From Pempheris klunzingeri (taxonomy: Eukaryota > Chordata > Actinopteri > Acropomatiformes > Pempheridae): DNA of 64,000 nt. A model generated the notes under the pieces. That model made no database searches. It saw only the letters and a program-made list of their open reading frames with translations, and was not told the DNA's origin. Location of the stretch: contig NC_092013.1 of the NCBI RefSeq assembly GCF_042242105.1, positions 18,365,618 to 18,429,617 of the forward strand, given 5' to 3'. This document shows, piece after piece, positions 1-23,259 of the stretch. Within the stretch, counting starts at the first letter, position 1. Every line of letters begins with the position of its first letter. The position numbers and the translations under genes are program-made.

Positions 1-166
1 TAAACTGTATGCAGACAAATCAGGGATCATCTAAAGGAGAGGGGCAACCTGGACCATTAGTGGGGGAAAAAAAGGAAAACAAAACACCACTATTATCCAG
101 CTTCTCTCTAGGGTTGCCATGCGTCTGTCACTGTAATGAGATGAAAACAAACAGTAACTGTAGCCC

Positions 167-239
167 TGTGTGTGTGTGTGTGTGCGCGTGCGTGTGTGTG
201 TGCATGTGCGTGTGTGTGTGCATGTGTGTGTGCGTGCAG
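167..239. repeat. Imperfect (TG)n microsatellite
   Basis: Alternating TG units interrupted by CG and CATG steps over about 70 bases. The pattern is alternating purine-pyrimidine throughout. It explains the apparent Val-Cys-rich open frames read here. Confidence 0.95.
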
Positions 240-415
240 ACATACTATATCCTTGCGTATATCTGCAGTGCTCTCTTGTTCAGTATCAATGGCAGTCACT
301 TAGAGAGTGTGAGTCAGTGTGTTTACTGTTTTCACAGATGGAGCTCTGACACTGTCTGGATAACTGAGATAAATGACTCGCACTCCAGCACAGCAGATGG
401 GAAAAACAACAGCCA

Positions 416-428
416 GACACACACACAA

Positions 429-470
<42 letters not shown>

Positions 471-485
471 TCACTCACTCACTCT
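416..485. repeat. (CA)n followed by (CACT)n microsatellite
   Basis: About 50 bases of CA dinucleotides run directly into CACT tetranucleotides. This is a simple repeat in intergenic DNA. Confidence 0.95.
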
Positions 486-2594
486 ATATGTTAGAAATGA
501 AGCACTTTATCAACTGATATATTTTTGCTCCTAATCACAGCGGAGCAGAAAACCGCAGGAAAAGAGTAGCTACTCATTAGTGGGGAAACGTCAGCTGCTG
601 ATTGGCTCAATACAACCACAGATTTTAGCCAATATAGGGAGAGCTCATCTGTAATCAATTAACAGCTGCAGCTTCTTTCAGGGAATTTTGACATAAGAGA
701 GAGAAAAAGCGAATACTGTGCCAATGAGGTCTTCCCACATGTGATGAATAAACTACAGTACGGAGCCATGAGTGGGGTTTTATAAAAAATGTGACACTGG
801 CCGCCATCCGTCATACTGTCTAACAGATGACAGCCAAGGGTTAATGTGGACCAGGGGTAAACAGCAGGTGGGTCACTATCTGCTGGCCTGCAGCTCCATG
901 TGGCCTGCTGCTCCTGGGCCACTGAGCGTCCTCCACACTCCTGACAAACACTGCCCCCATGTGGACAAAAACAGTCCGGCCGGCGAACCAGGCCCTCGAC
1001 ATACAGTACGTGTTCCTCACTCACTGTCATGTAAACAGATCCACTGTAAAAATTCAAAAATGAATTTAAGGAAATGATTAATAACATAATAATTAATAAC
1101 AAGAATATTTTCCTGGTATTTCTTCATATCATGATATAGCAAATAAAGGTAAATTCACATATAAAATGATGTCACTGTAGGTAAATGTTTGAAGGAGTGT
1201 GTGTGTGTGGGGGGTATATAATCTTTACAAGGTTTCTCACCCTCCATAATAGCTCCTTCACATCAACAGGGATTGAAAATGCATTGGTTAAAGTTATTAT
1301 TCTGGGGTCCAGACTGAAGATGAATACCATCAGTTGTGTCCTATTTCATCACATCAGACACTAGAATTACTTCCTCGCTGTGGTTTGACTTCGCCATCCA
1401 GTCAAGTTGCAGTTCGTATCCATGTCTGTCTAGACTCTTATGTTTAGTGAAGACTGTTCTTCATCCAAGTCGAGGGTTTATAGGTGGAGGCTGTTGTTTG
1501 CTGTATAGATTGTGAAGCACAGTGAGACAAATTTTTCATTTTTGATACAAGAATAAAGTGGATTTGACTTATCTTTGTTCTCGACCAATAAAATAAAGCA
1601 GATTCTGACAGAACAAAGTCACAGCTATGACAGGAGACAGCGCCTCAAATATGGATGACGCTGCAAAAAAGCTACAAATTCTGAAACGTGGATGCTTCAA
1701 ACACATCTTCAACCCGGCAGCACAGAAGATCTGTACAATCAGCGCAGTTTCAAGATGGACACCCACGATTAGTGTCACCAAATCAGTATCTGACCAGAAA
1801 AGTGTTTTTGTAGAACATTGTGGCGTCACAGTGAAGTTGACCTTTGACCTTTTGGATATAAAATGTCATCACAAAGTTATCATAGTTATTGTATGAGGTG
1901 GATATTTGTGTCAAGATATCATGCTCACTCGAATGGGCCAGAGGCATAAAAACTAATTTTATGACTATATTGTCACAGTATATTACCACTTAAAATTAAT
2001 AGATAAATATATTGATTTATTGTCCATCTTAATCTGATGTGAGGACTCTCTTTACGTAAATGTCCTGGTAAATTGATCTGACGATCAGATTAAATCTCAC
2101 TCACTGACACTCAACTTCAACTGATATCATCCTTCAGTTTACACACTTGCTAACTTGCTTCCACTTCACTTTCCAGGCCTATTTATTGCCGATGCCTCCA
2201 CTGACAATTCATATTGATGTCTCACTCAACATTTACACTTTAACTTCATTCAGTGTTTGAACTTGACGTCTTTCGTCACTTCCATTTGAATTTCTACTTA
2301 AGTTCCTGTTCTAATTTTAGCTGCCACTTCAACTTCAACTGCAGCGACCACACACATTTTCTCCACATCATTTCATTCATGAAATTCTCTTGACTCTCTC
2401 TTGACCTGCCTGAATGTCCCAGATATTCTGGCGACCTGAAGTGACGACTCTGGCATCACACTCTCACTTCTCTAAACATTCATCTTGCGGTGCAGCATGC
2501 TCGTCGCTTTAAGAGGAAGCTACTGAGTCATGTCCGAGCAGCATGACCCTTCCGGGTCGAAGGACAGCACACACACCAGCACACACTCTTATCA

Positions 2595-5466
2595 AAACAC
2601 ATTTGAAATATAATTTATTGCACATTTAAAGATCAACATAAAGTGGCACGATACCCATTTCAATCCTGTTACATCGGAATAAAAAAAAAAGACAAAAGAA
2701 GTCCTTACAAAATGCTCACACCTTCTGTTTATGATCATCGTTTTTGACTTTAGAACAATATGGCCATGAAGTTGCAGGAATACCAGACCGAGACTGCATA
2801 GATTGATAAAAAAATTAAACATTAAAAAAAGAAAAGGCTGAGACACTTCTTTAATATGGCACAGAAAATCCAATCGGACCTTGGCGCTGCTCATACATGT
2901 CATGAGCCCATCAACTTCCACATCGTCCCAGTGACTTACAGGCGGTTCAGTGCATCACAGCAAACAGGGGATTTCCCAATCTAAAAGAGGAAAGCACTGA
3001 GAATATGTTCTCGGAAATATATACGTCAAGCCCAATTTTAAATTGTCTCTTGCAATTGTGATTTCAAACAATACGATTTTATATTAAGTCCAATATTAAA
3101 AAAAGAAAACATTCCTCAAGCCCCATTTACAGTAGCATCTTATTATTAAAACATTTTGGGAGCAGGCGTGCGTCACTGTAAAAACCTCAACATGGAGGAG
3201 CAATTAAAGAAAAACTACACAAAAACAAATCACATGATAGTCACAGTCATTTGTTTAAGATACTATTTACATCTTTGACCTCATTTTTCATATCCTATCA
3301 CAAGCCAAACTCCGTTTTCGTTTTGGAGTCGGAACCGTCCACATTGATTTGATTAAATTCGCCATCAGGGTTCGTCATCACTGGATAGTAATAATTTCAT
3401 GGTGTTGGTGGGCATGGACCATCTCTCTCATGGCTGCATGGCTCATATTTTGGTTACTGGGTTCATAGTATTTGTTGGCAACAATCTCTAACTTTATATT
3501 TACCGTCGACTACTTCATTAACCAAACCACTGTGAAATGTGTGACACCCAACATAAATACCTGCCATTTGAAAAGTGGCTTACATGATTCAAAAACCAAC
3601 TCTACAGAGCTACAGTATGTACAGTGTGACAGTGAGAACTGGCAGCAGTGGGTAAGATATAATAAAATAAAAAAATGAACCATAGATTGATGGCACAAAT
3701 GTTCAGAAGTCTGTTTATGATCCCCTTGCCTCACCCGAACCTTGAGTAAAGTAAACACACACGTGTTGATGTACAGTACAGCATAAATACAAACCCAGCC
3801 AATGGTCAAGAGAAGAACGGCACAAAAAGCATGCTAACTGGTTTTAAAATCAACTCTTACAGTAAAGTCATAAACACAGTTTTATTTGGGTTACCTGATC
3901 AAAGTTTTACAGTTTCATTAGGGCTGCCTGGTTGCATATTTTTATGGACACAACAGCTGTAAAGTGAGTTAACACCTTTTGAATCCTTTAACAAAGAGTA
4001 ACGGGTTTATGTGTCCTGTTTAGTCACTAACAGGACGTTCACTGGGGAAATGCTGCAGAGTTTTATTGTAGATTGTAAGTAAACAGTTGCCTGTTTCAGA
4101 ACTAAAAACACCCCGAGTACGCCCCCTGATAATAAAACAGTATATACATGGACAGCAGTAAGGAAATGTGATTTGTTTGGCACACAGTAATGTAGGCTTT
4201 TACACTCAGTGTTTTCACATGTTGAGTCAAGTTAGATATTAAACAGTAATGTGTAGTTTGGTAGCCATATCAGCCTCTTAGTAGGTCACATAAATGTTTG
4301 ATGAAATTAACTCCATTTGTGCCTCTGAGGGAATGAGCTCATAACTGTTAAAGCTGCTCTTTAGTGCCACCATAACTGTGTTGATAATTTTCAATGAAAC
4401 TTACCAGCTGGAATCAAGGTCAGTCAAAACAGAGAGCATTCAAACACGACCTGCATCAAAAAAAAAAATCCTATTCTTCATCGAGGTTGAATGGCCGTTT
4501 GGCGTATGTCAAGAAGCACAGCGAGAAAAGAGGAGGAGGGTTGAGAAAAATTCAATTTAGCTAATTTTCAGTGTTACAGAACCTGCCTGTTGAGTACATT
4601 TACCCTGGCACAACCATGATAGTGGTTCTAACAACCTTGCCTACCGATAACCACAGAAAAAAAAAAAGGAAAGGAAAATCAGAATCGTTTGTCTGCCACT
4701 GAGCAAAACCTTTAAACCACAGGACGCTTATCCTCTGAGTAAACATAAAGAAAGATGAAAAGTTCCAGATCTGAGTTATTTGGAGACACTTTTAAGAAGC
4801 AGCACTTGAGAAAACTGGAGAGAGATACTGAAAGTGGAGGAGAAGTAGAGGAAGAGGAGAGAGGCAGAAGGGACATAAAGGACGTTAAGAGAGACAGACT
4901 TTCCTTTGGCACCTGAGCCACAGTGGCAGTGCTCTTCTGTGGGCGGGAAAGGTACCATACGAGGGAAAAGAGACACGACGGAAGAAGGAAAGAGGGAGGC
5001 TTCGCTAAACGGCTCGTGTCCAATTGAAATATCCTCCCCTGACTTTCTCTCTTCAGCAGGAAGCTCATCCTTTCCCTCTCACTCCGTCCGTAGATCCTGA
5101 TTCGGTTCCTCCCACATAAGTCGCACCTGCAAGTGTAGTCCCTCCGTCAAATCAGAGCCAGAGTCTGTCCAGCAGGAGTTCCCCATTACAGCCTCGAATC
5201 TCACTTCTGCAAGAAAACCTTCAGGAAACAGTGAGTGCTTGCCGAAAGGAGGTTCTCCAGGTTCTTCTGTAGCAGTTCCTTTATGGCACGTGATGGGACT
5301 TCTGCAGATTTCCATCTCCGTTTTGCTTCCACAGAAGAATCTCGAGTTCCTCCCAGGTGAGTTTCACAGGCTCAGATCCTCCCGCAGGTGCTCCTCTGAG
5401 GTCGGTTAGTGCAGATCGTTCTGTGTTGAGGTTCTCCCCCCCCCAGGTTCAGTTCAGCGTGTGGTT
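2595..5466 (-). other. src: Probable src 3' UTR
   Basis: About 2.9 kb lies between the src stop codon (5467-5469) and a canonical minus-strand AATAAA at 2614-2619, with no acceptor-bounded coding exon between. Length and position fit the long 3' UTR known for vertebrate SRC. The 4.75-5.45 kb part is moderately GC-rich and the rest is AT-rich. The exact cleavage site and any earlier alternative site are inferred and not proven. Confidence 0.55.
2614..2619 (-). terminator. src: Polyadenylation signal AATAAA, probably src
   Basis: Plus-strand tttatt reads AATAAA on the minus strand. It lies downstream of the src stop codon and is followed within about 20 bases by an A/T-rich stretch. Assignment to src is by position only. 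Confidence 0.45.
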
Positions 5467-15007
<9,541 letters not shown>

Positions 15008-15124
15008 GTGCAGACCTGGGAAGAGAGCCAACGATGAGTAAGGATGCAGTACTTTAAAAAAGATGAAAAAAAAAAAACAGCTCTTCTGGGTTGTCATCTC
15101 TGTTTCCATTCAGACAGGGTAGAA

Positions 15125-15345
15125 CCAATAAATTAGTTGATCGACAAAAATAATAAATTAACTGACTAAACAATCAAATTGATTGTCTTTTTTTCCCCAA
15201 AATACAAACACCAAATCAGAAGATCATTCTTCAGCTTCTTCATTGTGAGGATTTACCACTTCTGTTTTATACTGTAAACTAAATAATCAACAAATTACAT
15301 CAATAATGATAATAATTATTTGAAGTTTCAAAAGACCATTTTTGT
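15125..15345. repeat. Copy of the MITE-like repeat (src intron 1)
   Basis: Phrases such as attagttgatcgacaaaaat and tactgtaaactaaataatc match in order the family at 5878, 39352 and 57611. The copy is diverged and lacks a clean left terminus. Confidence 0.5.
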
Positions 15346-17884
15346 TAATTTCTATATAAAAATCTTTGAACTCTTCCAATTCAAAAAGTGTAAAATTGAA
15401 GGTGTGATGCATTTTATACTTTTAATGCCCATTGTCTACTTTCATCCTGGCAGCAGTAACGTTAGAGGAGGGCATGTGGATGTCTACTTTTAAACTCAGT
15501 TTTAATATTTAAATCAGGTCCAACCCCCACACATCCTGTTCACAAACCACTGAAAAGAAATCTTTTCACTGGAAAATTATAAATAATAAGCTTACAGTCA
15601 ATATGAGACAGTGTTCATTTACACACACGTTTGATAAATACTCTCGTTTCAGGGTGACTGGGCAAACAATTCAAGCAACGTTTCTACATAATGACCGTTT
15701 TAATCCAACCTGACAGGAGATGAAAGCTGCTCATTCAAGAACAGGAACTGACCCTATTTCAGTTTCTATTCATTCACCTTTCTCAAATAAAAAATCCTCC
15801 TCTTAGCAATGTGTGCTGTGAGCGTGCTCTCCTAATCCACCACAGTGTATCCTTGGAGCTGTTCCAGGTTCAGTTAGAACCATTTAGCATGCAAATACTG
15901 AGAACAGGACACCTTGAAACAGTCAACACGCATAAATTCAAGGTCATTCCTATCCGTTGATTCAATCTGCTCTGAATCAATACGCATCTACAAGGAAAAC
16001 AAAGCTTCAAACAAAAGGAGCAGTGGGCTGTAATGAAACTGAGAGCTAATACTGGTGAGCTGACAAGGACAGAAACTGTTTCACCTCCAACAGGTAATTA
16101 TACCACCGCCTCCTGATGCCCCAACACATCTATTATGGCCTGATAAATGCAACAAGAGCAGCCCGTCTTCATGACTGCAGACAAAGACAAACACGCTCAG
16201 ACAGTCAAGTGCATCCACAGAACGTTGGAGTGCTGTGTTCACACACCAAGTCCAATCCAGCCCTCCAGTCAGACTGAGTGACTCACTGTGAGACCAGCTA
16301 TTTCAGGCCAGCTGAAACAGAGTCATATGCACATGAAACAGCCTTGTTCCTTGGTGAATAGAAGCACTCTCAGTTCCAGACAGTGTATTCACCATGTGTG
16401 TAGGTGTGTCTTTGTGTGTGCGTTAGTGCGTGAGCAGCTGTTCCTTGGTCTCTGGGAAACGAGGCTCTATCGCACACTAACACTCAGCCACAGTTGCGTC
16501 TCACATCCTTTTTCCAGCACATGCATGTATCCGTGTGTTTCCAGCACGCTTGTGTGAGTCCGATAGATTCAGAGAAGGTTATTAACAGAGAAGGAGGAAG
16601 GAACTGGCAGTGGCTGTAAAAAGATCGTGTAGGTGGTTGTTGTGTACTGCACGGACAGCTGAGGCTTAGTGGGAGTTTTAAGTGTAATGTGTGAGCATAA
16701 TATAATTACACAGGTATGGGAATTCTCAAAGCTATGGAAGGATCCCACTGTGAAGATGCGTGGGCGTGCGAGCTGTGTGAATGTGCACGAGAGTGAACGA
16801 TTTTAAGCACACAAGTACCGTCACGCAAGCTTTGATTCAACCCCTGCCAGGATGTAATCTGGCGCACCGGGGGGTTTAATGTATCCCATGGTGCAACACT
16901 GAGTCACACAGAGATGGGCCCTTTGGCCTGCGGGAGAGGTGGACAGGCCTGTGCGGATTGTGTGACGAGTACACCACTCGATTTGGCTGACTAGTCTGGA
17001 TGTCAGCAATGGACTTGTGAGGCTGCTGCTGCCTCAAACAGCCACCAGCTCAGCGAGGATCACAAACAGCCAAATGTTTAAAAAAAGGACAAAACTTTCA
17101 GACTGATCAGTCTGAGCAGATATTAAACAATTATGCTTATGCAACGGATATATTTAGCAGTCCACAAAGTCAATATACGCAAGCATACAGATCCTTGAAG
17201 TGCTTAAATCCACACAACAACTAAAAGTAAAATGATCGTCTTGAAAGAGCCACTGCTACTTAAAAACTGGTTGGCGATGTGTATGTGAGGATGAACGCTT
17301 TAAGCATCAAACTGTTACAACCTCACGTGCTCCTGTTCTACACATTTCTTACTGAATGTCAAGTCACCTCAGCGTGACCCTCACGGATCACAGAAGAGAA
17401 GCCTGCCAGAAAAGGTTTCTCATGCTGTGAGGGGGGATCCGGAGTCCTGACTCGAGCCATCAATGGTGCAAAGCTAGAGCACCTGAACCAAAGCGCAGCA
17501 TTTAGTAAAAGCATTAGTATGGAGAAGATACAGCAAAACATCAGCAAAGTTTCAACTGACATTTTCATCAGTGAAGTGACCACTCCCAGACGGGTCACTT
17601 TGGTTGTTGAAGTGAGGATGTATGAAAGTATAAAAACACTGTGATACTTGTGTTGAGGAGGCCAGGACAAGTTCGAAAATGGTGTCTGTCCTGAAATTGA
17701 TGGTAGTTGTTTGTAAGTTATAACGTACTATTATCAAATCCTACTGAAAAGTAAAGCTGAATGTACTCTGGTACGCACTGCGCACTAAGATTTGACTTTA
17801 CCATCCATGCAGAGGTGCCCTTTTGATGGTTTTGCTGCAGTCCCATTTACCTTGGATAGATTTTAATCAGACAAATGTATACAT

Positions 17885-18065
17885 TTACACTCAGTAGCAT
17901 TTTATTAGGTACACTTGTACAGTTTAATACAACAGACTTCCCTAACGTCCATCTTTACGAAGCTCATAATGTTCTGCTTCTATCACAGCTGCTGGAAATG
18001 AGTCAATTCAATTTCCTCTTTATTACGGAGGTCTTAATTTAAAGTGGCCCCCTTAGATTCTTTAG
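17885..18065. repeat. Possible dispersed repeat, ttttattaggtacac type
   Basis: The block beginning acactcagtagcattttattaggtacacttg resembles a short dispersed element I associate with many fish genomes. Only one copy is visible here, so the boundaries are uncertain. Confidence 0.3.
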
Positions 18066-19859
18066 AGAAGGAACTGATGGCCCAGTTTTGATCATACATC
18101 ATGGATCAGAGACTTTTTAATTTTGGTCCAAGTTACACGTCAACATACAGCACTCATAACGTTCACAAATTATATGTGCACGCCTTAATACTTCCATCTC
18201 ACTGGTATACATGTGTAGCATACATACAAATGCAGACACAGCTGATAACTTCCTCCTGGACAGTTCAGCAGAGCGAGGAGCTGGCAGGACGGGCCATTTT
18301 AACCCTGATCCTCCGGTTGAAGGAAAGTCAAGTCGATTTGGAAAACTGACTAATCATCAGTTTTAAGCACACACCAATGAGGGGAGGTAATGATCCTCGA
18401 CCAGCGCTGCAAACATATCTCAATACAGCTTTCGCACAAGCCATGTCCAAGCCATGTCCTATGAGAGTCACTTTCCCCCCCGATTCTCTCCAGGACGCTG
18501 CAAACACCAGAGGACCCTTGAAAGCCTCAGAGCCTGCATGTGTAAACAACAGGGCTAGCACTGTAGCTGAGCCTCACGCCTTTTCCTAATATGGTGTCAG
18601 AGTTCCCTAATATCAAGAAGCGCTAAGATGTGACTACTTCCAACACTGACATAAAATGGAAGAGGGCGAAGGAGACCAAAGTTTTCTGGACAAATGAAAG
18701 TACCAAAGAAGATACAGTTACGTCTTGGAACATTCGAGAGGAGGAAAAGAAGTAAAATCATGGAAAAAGAAAATATGAGGAAAAGGGAGATGAAGAGAGA
18801 TTTCAGTCTCTTGTGAGCTTTTCCATTCTGCAGGAATGGGGGAGAACCAGATTGCGCCACACTGCTGCGATTGCCAGCGACTGCAACAAGAACAGGCACC
18901 TGAGCAGTGGGAGGGCGGGATGGGAGGAAGGAAGCGTGGAGGGAGATGGGGGGGGTTACAAAGAAGCTCTATTTTTCTCCACGATACAAATCAAAATATC
19001 GCTCCAAGAGAAACTCTTGTTGCCTTGCACCAAGTTTAAAATAGGATCATCGTTATCATTATTAATATCACTTTTACTCATCTTACTTGACTGTACTGCA
19101 TGCATGAACGCTGTAAGATGCTTTCCATTGATACTTACTTGACAATTTTAAGCAGTGTAAGCTGTATTTTTTTGTATGAACTGTACTGTGAGTATAAAGT
19201 TATGTAACATGTGGTTTAATCATGTCAGAAATGCAACCACGATGCACAGACATGCTAAATGAGTGAATACAGCTGTGCCTGGTATTGTTGTGGGAAAGCA
19301 GATTTTAAGGATTAGATATGAATCATGGCAAATAAGAGGCTTGTTCAAAGGCTGCTCTCCGAGTGGTATTTACTTCAGAACCACCATGGAGCTCAAGAGC
19401 GCGTGAATTTCTGCAGTGCATTCATCACTAACCTGTGCCTCACAGTGTTGACCGAATCTCACAAAGTCTATAAAACTTTCTCCACACGTGAGGTGAATAC
19501 TGGAGGAAAAAGAAGAGACCATAAAGGAGGAGAGCTCAGATGGCTGAAAGGAGTGTAAGTTACTAAAGCAGGCAAGTCCAAACACCTGTCAGGTACTGAA
19601 ACTGCATCACAACCAGTATTTTCACTATGCGTCATTGGAAAATGGCATAAAACCAAATCTGACTCTAATGGAAAGATAGGTTCACGTTTTTTCGTGAACT
19701 TAGGGTGTTTAATGTTTCCTAGCACTCACTAGCTGACACTGAAATGGTTAGCTGCTGTAAGTGTTCATCCTGTCTGTGGTGGCCGCTAAGAGATCCCCGC
19801 TTAATGCGATTCACTGGGAGTGATGGAGGTCAAAATCAACAGTTGGTGTAAACATATCT

Positions 19860-20390
19860 GAAGCCAAGTCAAAGTAACCACTTTGGTCCAGACTGAAATA
19901 TCTCAACAACTATCAGATGAATTGCTGTGACATTTTATGCAGACATTCATGGTTCCCTGGTGATGAATCCTACTGGGTTTGTGAATCCCCTGATTCTTCC
20001 ACTAACGCCACAACTTGCAGCTTTGACTGTACCAAAATGTATCACAATCTCACACCCAACAGTTGGCAAAGTATCAGACATTCATGTCACCATCAGGATG
20101 AAGTGTTGGGCTTTTCATTTAGTGCCATCAAGTCAAAATTCCCATTTCACCAAATACTTGCAAAACTACTCTCATAGCATTCCCATAAGCCTCAGCTGTG
20201 TTTTATTTACTACGAAACCAGCAAATGTTAACTGCTAACTAAGCCAATGAACAGGGCAAACATTATACCTGCTAAACACCAGCGTGTTAGCCTTGTCATT
20301 GTGAGAATTTCAGCATGCGGATGTTAGCATATAGCTCAAAGCAGCTCACAGAGCCTCCGCAGTGGCTGCAGACTGTAGTCCCTAGTTTTC
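19860..20390 (+). repeat. Dispersed repeat family B, copy 1
   Basis: The block begins ttggtccagactgaaatatctcaacaac and ends with gttagcatatagctcaaagcagctcacagagcc. The same order of phrases is seen at 59990-60390 on the plus strand and, inverted, at 31555-31935. It is noncoding and resembles a mid-size percomorph interspersed repeat. Confidence 0.6.
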
Positions 20391-21496
20391 GTATGACCGT
20401 CCACCACAGCCCCACAAGGAGCCATTGTTAAAGGGAACAATGAGGGAATGTGATACTAAAATTATTTACTTAGGAGGATACCCACTTGATTAGACTATGA
20501 AGCCTCATATTAGCTTCAGATGAATTAGCGAGGGCATTTTAGCCCAGAATAACAACACTTTTTCAAAGACTTGAAAAAATATGAACCTATCATTTAAATT
20601 CTTGATGATTTACAGTTAATATTGTGCTGCAGGGCATAGCTACTTTCCTTCAGGCCTTCAAATAATCAGAAGCTGAATTCCCTGCACCATAGTCTTCAAG
20701 AAAATTAAGTTGCTAGTGATTATTTTCCTTGTTTAATACAAACTGAATAAACAATTATCTAAGACGCTGAAGTTCCACAGAATAAATAGTGGAAGATTAT
20801 GTTTCCATGTGTGTAAAAACATGGAAACACTTAAGGACAACATTTTAATGCTGATAAGTAGCTATCATTTTGCACTAAGAATTTGATCATTTCTCATGTT
20901 TCCTGTCTAATTGGCACTTGTAATCCTCCATCTGAAGCTGTGCACACACATGCTGTATATTTCTGGTCAGGCACATGAGCACATTTGGCCACGACAAACC
21001 TCACTGAGTCACAACAGACGGTAACAGTTGCCACTGTGCCGCAGAGAGCGGAGGAGCTCGAGCCAATGTTTCAGTCAAATGGGAAAATTACAGTTTGCCC
21101 TGGGGAGGAGAGGCAAGGGGAAAGAGGGGGGTGGGGGCAATGATGGTTCCTCAAGATCAAAACAAGAGGAAATGTGCACATTAGCATCACTGTCTTATCC
21201 TGCTATATGCTGGATGATAACATGAAACAAGCCCAGTCCACACACGTGTGTAATACACAGATCATCTACGGGCTGGGCTACAGAGAGAGGGCAGAAGAAA
21301 GGACAGCACAGCGTTAGAACTATCAAGTCTTGTCCCATGTTGGTGCTGCGTTTCCCTAATCAGATATTCTGTTACCTTTTCCTCAAATGTCTTGCTGACC
21401 GCACTCACTTTGCTCTCTGTGTCTGGCTGTACCATCTCATGTCCCCTCTTCGTCAGTGACAAACACATAGAGGAGGACGAGAGGAAGATGAAGAAC

Positions 21497-21516
21497 AACA
21501 ACAACAACAACAACAA
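21497..21516. repeat. Short (AAC)n microsatellite
   Basis: Six or seven AAC units in src intron 1. Confidence 0.8.
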
Positions 21517-21867
21517 GAGGAAGAAGAGAGGAGGATTGTGGCGTTCAGCTGATAAAACCCACTTCCATTTTCTGTCCTTCATTAACTGGTGGCTCTGGCT
21601 GATCTGGGCTACAAGAAGTAGCTGCTACAGTACAACTGATTCAATAAAAGACGGCAGAGGATGGAGAAGGAGGACATGTTTTATTCTAGAGGTGCCGCAC
21701 TCTTAGCAAATTATTAGCTCTACTAATTCGTAGGACTTTTATTAATGACAGCAGTGATCTCTGGGAAATTAAAACAAACTAATATTAGTTCCCCCATCAA
21801 ACGTGTGCATGTGTGTGTCTGACAGAAACAGGAATACAAGAGCCTGTTATCTAGATAACTAGACTAG

Positions 21868-22165
21868 AGATGCAACAATTAAGTGATTCATCAGTTTGTC
21901 TGTTGCTCAGACAACCAGCAACAAAAAAATATATAGAAACATAATACATAAATGTATTCCTCAACAAATTGAAACATTTTCTGGTTCTTTGTCTTTTCAC
22001 AGTAACTTGAATGTCTTTGGGTTTTAAACTGTTGAATTTACAATACTAGACATATAAAGATGTAACCTTGGGTTTTGGGAGTATTCTTCAACATCTGCTG
22101 ACATTTTATAGACCAAACAATTAATTGAGAAAAGACTTTAGATGAACTGATGATGAAAATAATAT
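21868..22165. repeat. Copy of the MITE-like repeat (src intron 1)
   Basis: Starts agagatgcaacaattaagtg and contains attgaaacattttctggttc and gaatgtctttgggtttt before acattttatagaccaaacaa, in the order of the family consensus inferred from the other copies. Confidence 0.55.
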
Positions 22166-23259
22166 TGGGGCGCAGCTGTGAAGCCAGTGTCTGCCCTCTG
22201 CAAGGGAACATTATATATTTTGAGCCACTGTATGTGCTCTCAGCTTGTAAAACATTATTTGAGTCATGCAACAATCCAGCTCAGTATTTTGAAACCATTT
22301 CTCCAGCTATGCTAGCCCCGTGATAAACATGAGGGCAGCATATTGTTGCATCCTCTAAAGGTTGTCCAGTGTTCACAGTCCTGTGTTGAGCTTTCCCACG
22401 ATGCATGCGTCTTATTTTCAGCAAACCTGAATCAACAGCCTTATGGAAATTTGCTGGAACTGATCCAGCATCCCAAACCAAATGTAAATAGATTAGCCAC
22501 ATAATTAAAATTCTATTTCCTCGGGATTAAACACCGGTTGTCAGCAAAGCTGCTTTCAGAGAAACAAGGGGTGGGGTGGTAGCTGCCTACAGGAGTAGCA
22601 GCTGTCAGGATGATATCCTTCTTTGCTATGGGAGGGGGGATAAAAAAAAATAATACTAAAAAAAACACACTCACACACACCTCAACAGTCCGTGATTGCC
22701 AAACGGATCCACATTAGGCACGTAAAGAGGGATTTGTGAATGGGAACAGGGATAAAAGGCGACAATGCTGCTGTGGCTGTCGTGGGCTTCGGCTCACATA
22801 CATCGCATATGCGGCCTGATGAATCAAAACAGGTGCTGTTACAGCTCCATTTTGAATTTCGATGGGTTGTTGGCTCTTGTTTTCTGTGCGCAGTCAATCT
22901 AACGCGTCTCCCCGCAGCATTTTTTTGGGGGGGTCGTGAGGAAGTCAGAAATAAGACATTTGCAAACACGGTGCGCATTTTGTGCGGGGTGTAGTAAATC
23001 GTCAACAGCGTAGCCCTGACACAGACTGAGGGGCACTGACCAAATGTGCGAGCAGCGCTGACTGAATGGCCTGTGCAACAATGAAATACAAGTCAGAGAG
23101 AGGGGGATAGCTACCGTAGGCTGCGTGTGTGTGTGTGTGTGTGTGTGCAACATCAGTGTGGGAAAATACGTAGCAGCAAAAAAATAAAAAAAATCCATAC
23201 ATGTTTAAAACAAATCTCATGTCCTCGCATTAAAACATCACAAGCTCCAATTAGCTTAC

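Larger units (their letters stand above)
1..2594. other. Intergenic left flank
   Basis: No convincing exon was found on either strand; the open frames are short and mostly translations of TG/CA repeats. The stretch near 1620-1900 reads like a diverged dispersed repeat, including a paired tgacctttgacc phrase near 1836-1850 of a kind common in fish repeats, but I cannot name the family. The minus-strand src transcript probably ends at the right edge of this interval. Confidence 0.5.
15016..23259 (-). other. src: src intron 1 (about 8.2 kb)
   Basis: Lies between the probable 5' noncoding exon (donor at 23258-23259) and the first coding exon, whose acceptor precedes 15015. It contains the repeat copies listed separately. 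Open frames such as those near 16.8-17.0 and 18.3-18.6 kb have no flanking splice signals or family resemblance, so I treat them as chance. Confidence 0.5.

Noticed and set aside
16821..17009. 62-codon minus-strand frame in src intron 1
   Set aside because: No flanking splice sites in phase and no resemblance to a known protein; likely chance.
18328..18589. Overlapping open frames on both strands in src intron 1
   Set aside because: No start context, splice sites or family similarity; both strands are open by chance.
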